A stretch of 64,000 bases of DNA from positions 1,240,001 through 1,304,000 of the forward strand of contig OZ020244.1 of NCBI GenBank assembly GCA_963971285.1, written 5' to 3'. The notes beneath the pieces were generated by a model. That model was not told where the DNA came from and did not search any database. It was given only the letters and a program-made list of their open reading frames with translations. This DNA comes from Astropecten irregularis (Eukaryota; Echinodermata; Asteroidea; Paxillosida; Astropectinidae). Of this stretch, positions 1 to 13,086 are shown one piece after another. The position numbers were made by a program, and so were the translations under genes. Every line of letters begins with the position of its first letter. Position 1 is the stretch's first letter.

Positions 1-2050
1 TTCCTCTAAGTTCCCAATCCTTAATCTTGTTCGTTGCTGGCAAAGATTGGACGTTGTCTGCTTAATACCACACAAACGAGACAGAATTCTGCAGACGACT
101 AGCATTCTTTATAGCAAGAGTAAACCTATTCACAGTCAGGTAATTACTGCAGATCGAGTTCGTGAGCTGTATTTTGCCATTGGAAAACATAAATCTGGGA
201 CTTCAAAATATTTTGATTATTGGTTAATTGTATAAAATAGTCAACTCCTTGAAAATAAACATGACTCCCATACCATGGGCTTGGTGCATGACCAGCAATG
301 TAGTGGATCTTTTAGAGATCTTCTGAGGTGAATCTGTTGTCTTACGTACATGTAGGCTACATAATGAGTATCTGTCAGTGACATCGTGTAGCCATTATAT
401 GGTCAAGTTAGATGTACCAGGCGTTTCTTTTATTCACAAACTGCAAGAGATGTAAGAGATAGTAAGTTCTCAGAATTCTTACCCTGTTTTTGCTACTTGG
501 CAGTTGTATACCGTGACACCTATACACAGACAACTGAGCTTAGCCTCTTAGAAGTCCATCACTGGGCAATAACAAAGGGTTATTGAAGAATGCTTTCTGA
601 CATGTCTGTTTTTAACACTGATTCTTGACAAAGAATAACTTTTCATATCAATTCCTTTTCGCTCCTTTTCAAGACACCACACAACCACCCGAACATCCCC
701 CATTGGAACAGTACATGGAATTAGCGGGCTATTTTCAATTTGAATGTCATAACTAACAAACGCGGTAAAAGTTTCAGTTGTTAATCGAGTATGAGGAAGA
801 ATATATCATGTTCTTTCAATAACTGTGACTTTTTTTGGAATAAATGACAATTAAAGACCGTAAGTTTTTTGATAAACTTCACAACTCTCTCCAGTTTTTG
901 TTAAGATGTGTGTGTAGAATCGCTTTTTACGCAACTTTCTGCTGCACTGCCCTTTTTCAACTCGCCACAAATTTCACTAGCGCCCTCCTTTGACTCTGTT
1001 AAAAGCAAAGTAGACTCAGTGATTCTTAAGCTTACTATCAATATAAATTTCATTGCGATTGGCTAATGTTAACCACCGTCCAAATGGAGACAATGAATCT
1101 CCAGCCAATTGAATAATCTCTTATATCCGTGGTACGGTGGTCCACCAGTACTTAAAACATGCGGTATGTAAGCACGTGTACAATACACTGCACATTCTGT
1201 GCATGATACATAGCTAGCTGTACTGTACACATGGCAGGAAGTTTGTTTACACAGTACTCAAGGCCAAAGATCTAGAGAAAAGGGTACATGCACAGTGGTT
1301 TTAAAAGGAGCGTTTTTACTATGGAAGGAATTGATATGCAAAGGCCTTCATGTTATTTTATTATCCTGTCATATTCTCAGGTCTAAGGTTTTACATAAAG
1401 TTGAAACATCATACAAACAGTCAACAACTAAACAAAAGCCCATGAAACTAGGACTTAGAAGTTGGAAAGTGCACCATGTAGACTTTGAAAGTAAAAAATG
1501 GACAGTTCAGTTCTAGGTCTAAAGTTTTGAACAGAAACTCATCCACACTGTAAATCAATCTTAATCGTCCATTTTGCGTGGTAATTTCTGACTAAGTTAC
1601 AATTGTTGGTGGATTGGAGTAGACACATAGGTCAGGGGAGGGGGGTGGCAGTGAGTTTAACCATCCCTGGAACATTGAATTAATATATCATTGGACTGTT
1701 GGGAGAAAATATCCTTTCTGTCCTTCAAGGAAAAATGATATTTAGGGGACGTATACCCTTTGCAATCTGCTAATGTTCAATTTATAACAATAAGCAGTAT
1801 GAGTGGATGGGAGCAGTATGAATGGATTCACACCCTGTTACTCAAACACAATTCATAAACTGCAGGAAACATGCTCATTACCTAGAACAGTAACCTGAGA
1901 TGCTCAGAGATAGAAGTATGATGTTTGGATCTTAGCAGGATCTTAGCAGAAGTACATAGATATTGTGTGCTAAAGCTATGATACACTGTATGTTAATGGA
2001 TGAGAGCAGCATCTGAGCAAATGGAGGCAGAGTGTACATGGCAACATGGA
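1..2050. other. No gene seen
   Basis: AT-rich sequence with only short open frames. No splice-consistent exon, RNA gene or clear repeat was recognised. Confidence 0.5.
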
Positions 2051-2052
2051 AA

Positions 2053-2980
2053 GTACAACTGAGCTAAGAAACCAAGACAACAGAGAGATGAGAGGGATGA
2101 AGTACTGTCAAGGAGAAAGGGACAAAGGGATGTAGGGGGTAGGCCAGATCAAAGATGGTTGATGACATTAGGGTGAAGATGCAGACAGGCTGAGCTAAGA
2201 AACCTAGACAACAGATAGATGAGAGGGATGAAGTACTGTCAAGGAGAAAGGGACAAAGGGATGTAGGGGGTAGGCCAGATCAAAGATGGTTGATGACATT
2301 AGGGTGAAGATGCAGACAGGCTGAGCTAAGAAACCTAGACAACAGAGAGATGAGAGGGATGAAGTACTGTCAAGGAGAAAGGGACAAAGGGATGTAGGGG
2401 GTACGCCAGATCAAAGATGGGTGATGACATTAGGGTGAAGATGCAGACAGGCTGAGCTAAGAAACCCAGACAACAGAGAGATGAGAGGGATGAAGTACTG
2501 TCAAGGAGAAAGGGACAAAGGGATGTAGGGGGTAGGCCAGATCAAAGATGGGTGATGACATTAGGGTGAAGATGCAGACAGGCTGAGCTAAGAAACCCAG
2601 GCAACAGAGAGATGAGAGGGATGAAGTACTGTCAAGGAGAAAGGGACAAAGGGATGTAGGGGGTAGGCCAGATCAAAGATGGGTGATGACATTAGGGTGA
2701 AGATGCAGACAGGCTGAGCTAAGAAACCCAGACAACAGAGAGATGAGAGGGATGAAGTACTGTCAAGGAGAAAGGGACAGAGGGATGTAGGGGGTAGGCC
2801 AGATCAAAGATGGGTGATGACATTAGGGTGAAGATGCAGACAGGCTGAGCTAAGAAACCCAGACAACAGAGAGATGAGAGGGATGAAGTACTGTCAAGGA
2901 GAAAGGGACAAAGGGATGTAGGGGGTACGCCAGATCAAAGATGGTTGATGATATTTGGGTGAAGATGCAGACAGGCTGTA
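2053..2980. repeat. 131-bp minisatellite, about 7 copies
   Basis: Units begin with TGAGCTAAGAAACC at 2053 (diverged), 2191, 2322, 2453, 2584, 2715 and 2846, so the period is exactly 131 bp for the last six. Units differ by a few substitutions. The unit is purine-rich on the plus strand (GAGAGATGAGAGGGATGAAG) and has no long open frame. Confidence 0.95.
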
Positions 2981-4550
2981 GGGGAACAGGGAAAAGCAGT
3001 GTCATTACTAGGAATGGAAAGAAGCTGATAATAACAGGTGTAATTGGTCAACAGTGTTGCACCTAGGGGTGATGGAGACATGAAAGTAATTCTGTGATTA
3101 GTAATTTCCTTCCTGGATATTGAGGCTGTATAGTTGAATGGACACTATAGGGTTGAAATTCATCTCTATTTTCTCTTTGCTAAGATGACCAAGTGTTGCC
3201 ATAGTAACCAGGTGATTCAGTGCCCTTTTGCTATGGAGATTAACGTGGTGACCCATCAGAGTGTCTAGCTTTGAGTTGTGTATGTTGATCTTTAAGCATT
3301 AAAACCATTTCTTGAGGGTGTTCTTGGTCTCCTTCATACACTGGATAATGCATACCCTGTTAGTAATGATGTACATGTTGTACTTGGTGACTTTGCCCTT
3401 GGTCCTGTGGCTGTTGTCATTACCTATGGAAGACATACAACTCATGGATGGTGGGTCCTTACCTACCCACACACCTAGAATTACACTTCAAAGTGCCATG
3501 CTGGATGGCAGTGGATGCAGGGAGAAACATAAATGGGAATTCAGTTTAATATCAGGTGTTGTACAAGTAATTTGTGCTTCGTCCTGGGGGTGGAGTCATT
3601 GCTAGTGAAAGTGTCTGATTCATGGATGTACACACTAATTCTACTTTATAATTATAAGAGAGCGGATGGATGTGAAAGCAGCAACCATTGAAACCTTGTT
3701 ATTAATCTTTGTAAAGGGCTTTCTCCCTGAGAAAGTCAAGATGTGGGAGGATAAATGGTTTCTCTCTCGAAATGGCAATCTCCATTTGTTGACAGAGCCC
3801 CTAGCAACCAAGCCACTCTTCAGTGCTTGTGAATGTTTAGAGAAATCTAAGTCTAAGATATCTTTGGGCATCTGTGAGCTAAGTCAGGGTTGTCAAGATT
3901 GGCCTGGTGGAGATGTTATATGCCTAGATGGAGATTACGATGGTTATCATTTGTCATTCTATGTAGTCATTCTATGTCAGGGTGGTCATCATTGGCAGTT
4001 CTATGTCAGTGTGGTGAGGGGGTATATGTAGTGATTGGTGCAATGAGTTCATATAATTATTGTACATTAGGCCTACTTGTATTGAGAACTGAAGGAAGAG
4101 AACACCGGAGGTTCTCCTCATGGCAGGCTGAAAGTTTTGAGAGCTGTTGCCCCTAGCAATCAAGCCTCTCTTCAGTGCTTGTGTGAATTGATTCTAAAGA
4201 ACAATTGTCTTTTAGTTATTAAGTCTGAGGCCCTGACTGTAGGCTAAACTGGTCTTGCTGTGCCTTGGATGGCAACATGTAGCATGGAGGTACTGGTGCC
4301 AGGTGGGTATCTGTGTAGAATCTTAGTCAGTGGTTAGTGTGTCATGTTATCACAGATGGTGATGTTATGGAAGTGGGTCTCATGGTGGGAGTCTGTCATG
4401 AATGTGACAGTTCTGTTCAGTTTCAAGAATTGCTGTGGTTTATGAAGGAACCTACATGTATGATGTTCTCATCATTGATATAGATTAAGAACACATCATC
4501 TGTCAACCACCACCAGATTTAAGGTGGCATTGAGCTGAAATGTCTTCCAA
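2981..4550. other. No gene that can be supported
   Basis: The longest plus frame (3666-4031, 121 codons) has no recognisable domain and no convincing splice partners. I treat it as chance. Confidence 0.45.
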
Positions 4551-4554
4551 CCAT

Positions 4555-6050
4555 TCAACCCTGTGGCCTCATTTTGGATGATAGAGTATATCGACCCAAT
4601 TACATGTTTTATCAGTTGCCCTGCATCTTGCTTTCCCCATTTTGCTGCTCCCATTATTCATTACATCTTAAAGCTTGTTAGTTATCATGTTTGTGTTATG
4701 TAGCCTTTGAGAAAGTTCCTGCTAGGATAGAAATGCCAGGCCTTGTACGCAATAAATTGCAAATGCAGGGTTCTTGGGATTCTACCTCAACTCTCTCAGT
4801 GGAAGATGTTAGTTGTCAGACTTGGATTCATACATCAATATTCTTCCATTCGCTTCATATTTGAAACATCTTCTATGTTTCTTATGTTTGTCCTGGCCAT
4901 GAATAAGTATATAATGTATCCATTTAAATATGTCTGTTTATAAGACGCAGTTCATTAGGGCTTCAATTCCCAGTAATAACACTGTTCATCCAGTGGTCTT
5001 CCCTTACAGCCTGTCTGCATCTTCCACATTCTGTCCTCATCAACCCTTTATCATTCTAGCCCTCAGCAGTGATATAACTATGGGAGGGGGCACATGCCCC
5101 CACCCTCTGGATGTCTGTGGCCCCTGGTTGCCCCAAACCCATTTTGAAATCTCAATTTGTATAGCATCAGGGTAACTTGTCTCCACTGCCCTTCCCCAGC
5201 CCCCTGCACCCCCTACAGTTAAGCCACTTTACCCTGTGTCTAGTAACCCCTCTCATCTCTCTTTGGTACCTGTCATGATGACATGTTTCTGTTGCCATGG
5301 ACACCATGCCCCTACCTCCTGCTCCTCACATCCAGTAATGTGTGCTTTATCATGTAGATGTTCTTGTACTTGAGTCATGTATCTATGGAGAAAGATCCTG
5401 CTTAGATTTAAACAATGAGGCCCCATATCTCTGAGCAAGAATTCATGTAGGATGACAAAGAATGCATCCAGTGCATACACATACACGTACTACCGGCTCA
5501 GTTGAATGTTTTATCTGTTGCCCTAGTGCCATGCATACTTTGCTCCCTGTGTCTCTGCTCCTGTCATACAGGTCATACAGTCAGAAGTTGTTATACTTAT
5601 ATGTCAGATGTAGATATGGAGAAAGATTCTGCTAAGTTTTAAACATTAGGCCCTCATCTCTGAGCAAGAGTTCATGTACATGTAGAATGATAGTTAGAGT
5701 TCATCAACCTAGTTGTATGTTTTATCTGTTGCCCTGCTGCATACTTCATTCCCCATATCTCTGCATCTGTTATCCCTTTACATGTATATGGTTTTAGCGT
5801 GTCAGTCCTCATGCTTGTGTCATGCACAGATACAGCCTTTGAGAAAGTTCCCCCTAGGATAGAAATGCCAGGCATTGTAAAAAAGAAGTTATGTAGGTTG
5901 TAGGACACAGAATCTACCTCAACTCTCTCAGTGGAAGATGTTAGTTGTCAGACTTTGATTCATTCTTCCATCTGCTTCGTAGCGGAAACATCTTCTATGT
6001 TTCTTGTGTTTGTCTTGGCCACGAATAAGCTTGACATATCCATCATGTCT
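4555..6050. repeat. Diverged local duplication
   Basis: The segment at about 4700-4925 (CCTTTGAGAAAGTTCCTGCT, then CTCAACTCTCTCAGTGGAAG) recurs at about 5829-6045. Shorter relatives lie at 5383-5450 and 5616-5690. All contain a relative of the 60-bp unit that forms the perfect array at 29.98-31.07 kb (GAGAAAGATCCTGCTAGGAT), so this is an old dispersed family. Confidence 0.75.
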
Positions 6051-9000
6051 GTTAATAAGATGCATTTCTTGAGGACTGATCTGAGATAGTCAACATGATA
6101 CACACTTAGGAGCAGATTCCAAATTAGTTTGAATAATTAAGAAAGATATGATGAAAGCCTAGGTAATGATTCAAAATGTGGTCATGATAGAAACAGGAGG
6201 GTCAAAATAGAAAACTGATTGTTTCTTAGTTGTTGGAAAGGTTGATTTGGGGATGTTTTGATATTATTTTGATCTTTGCCATAGTCATTTAAATTCTGTG
6301 TATTCTTGTCTCTTTCCATCTATAGGCTGTACTCTCTGCCCCTTGAGCTTGTGGTGAGATGAGATGAGTGTCTCCATTGCTGAAGAGAAGATTGATGTGA
6401 TACGTCATGCCACACCAATCCCACATGGACAGCTCGGATGTAATGTAGGCCTACTTATTCCATGTCTATTTCTGTACATTAACTTACAGAGCAGGAACTT
6501 CACTAAGAGGCAACAAAGGACATACATTGGGTTCCTCTTGTGCCTCTTCAAATTCCTCAGTAGACTTTTCTGGTTGTCTTTCACACAAACTGCACCCTTT
6601 GAAAAGAGAAAATTCCCTGTCACTTTTGAGAATGAAGTTCCTGCTCTGAAGCCAGTTACTATAGCAACATCAGTTCAGTGGTGAATCCATGTTCAGGAGA
6701 CAAGATCCTTGTAATGCTATTGCACACCATCTCTTGCCTGCTGCTCATGTTCTCATGTGAGACATACTAGTTTGAATTGTGTCCCTTTATGAAAGTATTA
6801 AACAGACATGATGTTTGTTAATGTGCCAGCATCACAGCATCATCATCAATTGGTTGCAAGGCAGGCCACCACAAAGTTTCTCCATCCAACCCTATCAGCA
6901 GTGAGCCTGGCTATGTCATTCCCATCCAAGTTTCTATCACTATCTCTCTAATATACCCTGGATGTATGTGAGATACAGCAGTCTCTGTCCACCAGGTTTC
7001 CAATTGCCATGTGTTGGGCAGTAGAGGGCATATGTCCTCCTTGGTTCTTCCTCCTGCATCCTGAGTGTAGGCTAAGAAACCGTAGCTGTCTTGATCTTAC
7101 GTGATGTATGAGGGGCTCTATAGTAGTCATCTCATATAGCCTGATGTTGCTGACATGGTCTGTTCTCTTGAACAGATGTCACAGCAAAGCAACTTGATGC
7201 ATCATAAAATGTATGCTCGAGATTCGCCTCATTATTCATTGATTCATTATGCGATACTCTAGCAAGATATTGTGCATGCTCAAAGGACTAAAATGCAGTA
7301 TTATAACCACTGGCTAATGTTGACATGTTTCCTGTAGTGGTGATGCAGTACAATGAATGTCATAATAGAACATCAAATACTAAAGAGAGGGTTGTGTTTT
7401 ACCAAAGTGCAGTACTTTGAAACTTTGAGGTTATCTTAATTTGGCACTGGATAAGGATTGAGTGTTTGAATTGATGTTAAGAGTAATCTGGACTGAGCTA
7501 CATATGCATCAAGTTTCAGTCCACGGTTTACATAGGTGATCAGGAAGCTAGGATTGTCTGCATTTGTAACGTTAGTTTGTATGAATGTTTTGCAATTTCA
7601 GTGCTTAAAGGTTGATGTGTATTAAGTAACCACCCTTTTGCTACTTTAAAAAACAGCATCAAAACTTCGCTTTAACCAAATTCAATTCTCCAGATGAATG
7701 TTCCAAATGTATACGACAAAACTAACTTGTTTGTTTTACACCTGTTTGTACGTTTACAAATTAATGAGGACACCGTGAAGGTCCTTTGAACGCTTCAATA
7801 ATGATGTACGTTTGTTCCACAATTGTACGTACGTTTACACAAATGAGGACATCTTGAAATAAAGTCCGTTATACTCTTCAATATCAATCTTTTAGCACTG
7901 AAGTGTTATCATTCCGGCACCGTGTTTGGCCATGATTTTTTACGTGATTTTAATTAGAGCATGTTTCAAGGTCTTTGTCAAATCAGAATGAAACAAATCT
8001 TTGCACATTAAGTAGGAGATAACAGAATTACGAAGTCATAATGACGTATAATATAGCAGTATAGGTCCCTATTGATGCTGAATTCGCAGTTAAAATAGCT
8101 CCATTTGAGATTTTATGCAAGGTAGATGGACTTCGCCACATGTTAATGCACCTGGAATGTACGTCATAGTTCAAGTTAGAGAGGAAAGCGTCTTCTAAAA
8201 CAAACAAGTGCTCAAAATAACAAGCAATTGACGACATGATTTCATCAATTAATTAAAGAATGAAGGTTTTATTTGACATTGAATGCATGTAGATGAATAT
8301 TTACAAGTAAATGATGCCAAAAAACGAAATTTTGTTGCAAAGGTCAAGCTTATGACAGTGATAAGAATAATGGTTTCTGATTAGGTTTAGGTCATCTTGT
8401 TAACGTTGTGTGACCAAATATAAGGAGAAGTGTGTTTTGCTAATTAAGTATGTCAATAACAACACTGTTTCCAACAACCTCAGCCAATTTCAGCCCTCAA
8501 AACGCCTTCAAAAAGATTTTATTAACCTGTGAAATAACCCCGAAAAAAAAAATTGTTTCTCGTAACATTTTTTTGTGCAAAAATAGTTAAGGAAGGCCAT
8601 TTTTTTAGGGACCATTTTGTTGCTTTAAAAGTGCTTTTCTGCCATTTAATGAATTCGAATAATGAATAATATTAATGCATTAATTTAACTTATCACTTTT
8701 TCGCCATATTTTGATGTTTTCAGGCATTTTAAAGTTCATTTTGGTCATTTTAAAAAAGGTAACAAGTTTTTTTTTTTTTTATTGAAATTTAGCAGCCTAA
8801 ATAATGAAATTTTATGAAAACGCACGATTCAAATGCTCTCTAAATTGATGAGAGCTTTGATAAAAGCAATTATAACGAAATTCACTTGAAAAATGCTTGA
8901 AAACAAGTGAACAACTCCAAATAATTGATAGAATGTAGTTTTTAACGTTTTGTGCCCAAAATGAACGGTTTTGAGGTGCCTTGAGACACATTTTATTGAT

Positions 9001-9190
9001 AAAATGCCAATTATTGTGTTTTGAGCCCCAAACAACGGTTTCGGGATGTTTGTAGTGCATATTGGACCACAAAAATTGTATTTTTGGTAGTAATTTTGAA
9101 GCAAAAATTTTTGTTGCAGCCAAAGTGACGTTAATTGCAATATAAGGTGATTTAAGTGCAGTGCAAGACCGCTAAATTGCCGTTTTGCAC
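6051..9190. other. No gene that can be supported
   Basis: Includes a T-rich stretch around 8767-8780 and AT-rich sequence with short frames only. The plus frame at 6364-6684 follows an acceptor-like TCTTTCCATCTATAG but resembles no known protein. Confidence 0.45.
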
Positions 9191-9191
9191 T

Positions 9192-9193
<2 letters not shown>

Positions 9194-9227
<34 letters not shown>

Positions 9228-9235
9228 AAAATTGT
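9194..9235 (+). repeat. A42 homopolymer
   Basis: Uninterrupted run of 42 A. It could be the poly(A) tail of a plus-strand retroposon ending here, but no recognisable body was identified to its left. Confidence 0.9.
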
Positions 9236-9454
9236 ATTTTTCGAGCTGTCTTTTGTTGTGTCTCGTGCATCCATCCCCTCCTGATCCATGTATCCTTGTG
9301 CGTCCTCCTCTTCCATTGTGTCCTCCATCATGGCTGCCTCTTGAATATCAGTCCAGTACGCAGTACGCAGTCCTCTTTCTTCTCCAGCACGCCAGCCACA
9401 CTTCCTGTGAATACAAACATACAATAATACACACAATGGTTAGCATGTCTTACC

Positions 9455-9560
9455 TTTTCAGTCCGACGCCGCTGGGGCTCGAACCTGTGCTGCTCTCCAG
9501 TATCAATCACGTCTCCACAACATGTAGTCTTATCCACTAGACCACCGCGGTGACTCCAAA
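9455..9560 (-). mobile_element. tRNA-derived SINE head
   Basis: The reverse strand contains an A-box-like GGTGGTCTAGTGGATAAGAC and a B-box GGTTCGAGCCCC at tRNA-like spacing. It does not close into a complete tRNA, so it is read as a SINE promoter region rather than a tRNA gene. Confidence 0.6.
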
Positions 9561-9633
9561 AGCTAATAGAATTGGGGGATTGATGAATATTAGAACGGCC
9601 CGCTTCTTTTCATTATACATAAATATTCATAGT

Positions 9634-9727
9634 GAAGGGCGCCCTCAAGAGGCGTGAAGGGCGCCCTCTCGTGACGATAAAGGGCGCCCTCTTGCGACAT
9701 ATTAAGGAATAAATGGCGCCCTCATAC
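9634..9727. repeat. Short tandem GGGCGCCCTC repeats
   Basis: Four copies of a (G)GGCGCCCTC core at roughly 23-33 bp spacing. The core itself is nearly palindromic (GGGCGCCC). Confidence 0.75.
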
Positions 9728-10985
9728 GACACAATTTAAATAGTGTATAACCCGGACTACAATAAAATGCCAAGAACTTTTTATGAATTTAAACTCCTTA
9801 TTTTGGAGCGCTTTTTACTTTTATAAAAATATATATGTTCATTTTAATCAAATTTTAATCAATTGAGAGATAAAGCAGACACAAACTGAGCCAAAAATAG
9901 CAGAATTTATTTACTGACAGATAAAAGATGTATTTTTATTGCATTCAAAATACTCATACAATCAATAACATAAATTATTTAACATTAAAAAAAGAGGTTT
10001 TTTCCCCCTAAATTTTCATGTCTATTTTTCCAAATTAATGAGATATATAATCGCACCAATGTTCTTCTTTAGTTCATGGTTGTATATGCTGTGTTTGGTT
10101 TATCACATTGAGTTGTCTGTGCACTTCATACGTATAAGGACATTATTTTATGCCTCAAATCAATACAAACTACAGTCTGCAGATGAGGTGGGAAACAAGT
10201 TCAACTTCCTCTGAACAAAGGTGTTACATTATTACAAATTGAAATTATTACAGTACAAACTGAACAAAATTACAAGGACTGAACCACTGAACATAAACTA
10301 ATTAGTAGCAATTAAATGGGAGCTTTAAATTGTGACGGTACATGTCAAAGAGTTATTCAGTGTTACATGACCTCTTAGATACTCTCTTTTAGACAACTAA
10401 ATTTAAATGACATTTTTTAAACACTGTTCACTTGACGCTGATCACAGAACTGACCTTAAAGATTTGATTTTTAGTAAGTAAGACATATGCAGCTATTAAC
10501 TATTCATGTAATAAATTTAAGCAAAATTACATTTTTTGAATACAGTGAACTATTTTGCACAATAAGAACACTTCAAAACATGGAGATGTCAGTATTGACT
10601 ATTCTATTAAAATTCAACTTGGTGCAGATCAATATCTGATTTTAGGAGTAAATTTCATATTATTTTACCTGGAACAGTTTTTGGACAAACTTAGACTATT
10701 AGGAATGAAACCCCTTTACTAACGGTAACATAAACATTATCTAAATCTGACAAATTTGGCAATTTGTGGCTAGATTTCATTCTGTAGTACATTACATCGC
10801 ATACGGTATGCTCCACAATTCCTTAATCCATTCAGCATCCTTCAATTTGAAGATAGAGAACTTAAAAAAAATTAGGACCAGACCAAAAATGGAGATCTTA
10901 GAAAATAAGATGCATAAATACTACTGGATGTGATCCGAACAAGCCAACATACGTCTTGGCACATAGCCAGATATTTAGCTGAATC
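9728..10985. other. No gene seen
   Basis: AT-rich, many stops in all frames. No repeat or RNA recognised. Confidence 0.5.
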
Positions 10986-10989
10986 TTTT

Positions 10990-11060
10990 CAGCGCTTAGA
11001 AACATTGTATTAAGCGCTTTATAAATGTTATTTATTATTATTATTTATTATTATCTAATA
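10990..11060 (+). mobile_element. SINE or LINE 3-prime tail fragment
   Basis: TTAAGCGCTTTATAAATG followed by (TTATT)n. The same tail type (GAGCGCTATATAAATGCTG) ends the full SINE at 40.85-41.19 kb, so this is a solitary 3-prime end of a related element. Confidence 0.6.
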
Positions 11061-11247
11061 TTGAAGCTTATGATTATAATGTATGCAAATCTAGGAAAGT
11101 ATGACACAGAATGGTTTGAATAAAGTCTTCTGGCTAGAATTCACAGAAAGCCAGTGCAGAAACAAGAATAATGTGAAAAATGAAAACCTTTGACACTAAT
11201 ATCTGTCACAAATACTCCACAAATTTCCAGAACAACCATCCTCATTG

Positions 11248-11407
11248 CTATGTGATGTTACATCCTTCCCATCGGACTGTCCTGGCTAGGGCTCTTTTCC
11301 TCCAGATTTTGAAGTATTTCCTTCCAGATGATGACTTTGTTCTCTGCAAAGGCTGGCATCCATCATCACCTGTTGATGCTGAATCCTCATTATGCTGTGG
11401 TTGGAAG
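11248..11407 (-). other. Exon-like module copy (unconfirmed)
   Basis: After an acceptor-like TGGTCTTAAACACAG the minus strand stays open for about 53 codons to a TAG. It encodes an acidic start (HNEDSASTGDD) and a basic end (RKYFKIWRKR). Related copies follow the same kind of acceptor at about 11866-11965, 15610-15690 and 18610-18690. The frame is broken in some copies, so coding status is uncertain. It could be a terminal exon of an unidentified gene, or simply a duplicated sequence. Confidence 0.25.
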
Positions 11408-11865
11408 CTGTGTTTAAGACCAAAAAAACATATAGCAATCAGGAAAAGTGATTCATCAAATTGGTGCAATTCCTTGCATTAACAACAACCAGAAAAGTAC
11501 ATTTTCTATAAGCCTTAAGGAGTGAAATCTTATCAGTGAAGTGACATAAGGACATGTCAATTAAAATGAGATGAAGTCATTAATACATTCTTGGGATGAA
11601 AGAAGGCTTGCTAAGACATTCCAAAGCTAGAAATCAGGTTTGTGGTAAAATAAGTGGAATTTAACCCATAGTGTCAGTTTTATCAAATTATGAACCGCAT
11701 ATGGTAGATATGCATCAGGAATCTATGACAGAATATAATGCATCAGAAATCTATGACAGGAATATTCTATGTCACATAATTTATTTATACACAGAATACA
11801 GAATGTCAGTCTTGTTACAAATGCAGTTTTCTTCTTCATTGCAAACCTACCATGTCTCAGTGTAA

Positions 11866-11965
11866 TAGACTAGGTTCTCTGCAAAGGCTGGCATCCATCA
11901 TCACCTGTTGATGGGGAATCCTCATTATGCTGTGGCTTGAAACTGTGTTTAAGACAAAGAAACCA
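11866..11965. repeat. Second copy of the 11.3-kb module
   Basis: About 100 bp closely matching 11345-11420 (TCTGCAAAGGCTGGCATCCA shared). On the minus strand the frame terminates shortly after CQPLQRT. Confidence 0.8.
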
Positions 11966-12055
11966 TAGCAATCAGGAAAAGGGATTCATCAAAATGGTTG
12001 GTGTTTAGGGTTTGGGATAAGAGTTTGGGGGCCTAGGGATTTGGGGTTTGGGTAA

Positions 12056-12390
12056 TAGTGGGGTGCTGTGGCCTAGTGGTCTGGCATGTTGAAGTCTTGT
12101 GGTCAATCTACAGATTGTGGGTTCGAATCCAGCAATGGGTTAGTGGTGCTTTCATCCTTGGGCAAGACGCTTTGTCACATATTGCTCCTCTTCACCCAGG
12201 TATAAATGGGTACCTTCGAGGATAGAGATGGCTTTGTGGTTTGATTAATAGCCTCTGTGCACTGAATAAGAATGCCAGGGCTGTATACTCCCCAGGGGAG
12301 TTGAGATGGTTTCAGGATTGTAAATTATGGCTCGTTAGGGATAATAATAATTTGCGCCATGAGCTTCATGCTTGGCGGATATTATTTGTA
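12056..12390 (+). mobile_element. tRNA-derived SINE copy
   Basis: Begins GTGGGGTGCTGTGGCCTAGT (A-box region) with B-box GGGTTCGAATCC, then a body with TTGGGCAAGACGCTTTGTCA and CTCCTCTTCACCCAGGTATA. It matches the better preserved copy at 40847-41195 along its length. Confidence 0.8.
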
Positions 12391-12440
12391 TTATTATTAT
12401 ATTATTGGGGTTTTATGGGTTTTAGGGTTTGGGTTTGTCG

Positions 12441-13086
12441 ACACATTTCAGTAAGCAGAACAATAAACAAATCAATCAAAGAGTTTCAGTAGAATAATGG
12501 CTGAATAGATTTATCACAAATTGAACAAAACATGAAGTAAGGGATACAATGAAAGGACATTTCAATATTGCAGTAATTTATTTGACATAATACTAAAAGG
12601 AAAGTGTAAGGCATACAGCAGCTATACAATACCTGCTTGTGAATAGGATCAGCCTCTGCTTGTACATGAAGGACGCCCTCTATAGTTGAGTATTACAATC
12701 ATCTCAGGTGATAGGTGAAGTACACGTTGACTCAACTGAAATACAAATAGTTTTATGATTTAATAATATCCAATGACTATTGACTAAACTTGGCATTACC
12801 CACAATGCAACCTTACAAACAACAATCCAATGTTGTATCATTTTCTAGAGCAAAGCACTTGTATAGCATCATAAAGAGAATGAAATACAACAATGTCCAT
12901 TGTATGTTCTAAGAGACACAATTACTTTAAACAGCAAAACAGGTAGGTATAGTAACATGTGAGGACATTGACTTGTGCTTATGAAGATTATGTGAGGACC
13001 TGATGACAAGTGATGTCCACACAAGACATATTCAGGAAACTATTATAGGGGAAACCAGACATGACTGGAACTATGAAGGGAAGCAT
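12441..13086. repeat. Module alpha, copy 1
   Basis: Homologous to 17676-18436. Both contain CAAAGAGTTTCAGTAGAATA, GGATCAGCCTCTGCTTGTAC and AAACCAGACATGACTGGAAC in the same order. In copy 1 the homology is interrupted right after GGGAAGCATT by the LINE. In copy 2 it runs on into GATTCCTACAACAGCTACAC. Confidence 0.9.

Noticed and set aside
3666-4031. 121-codon plus-strand frame
   Set aside because: No known motif, no splice context, and composition like its surroundings.
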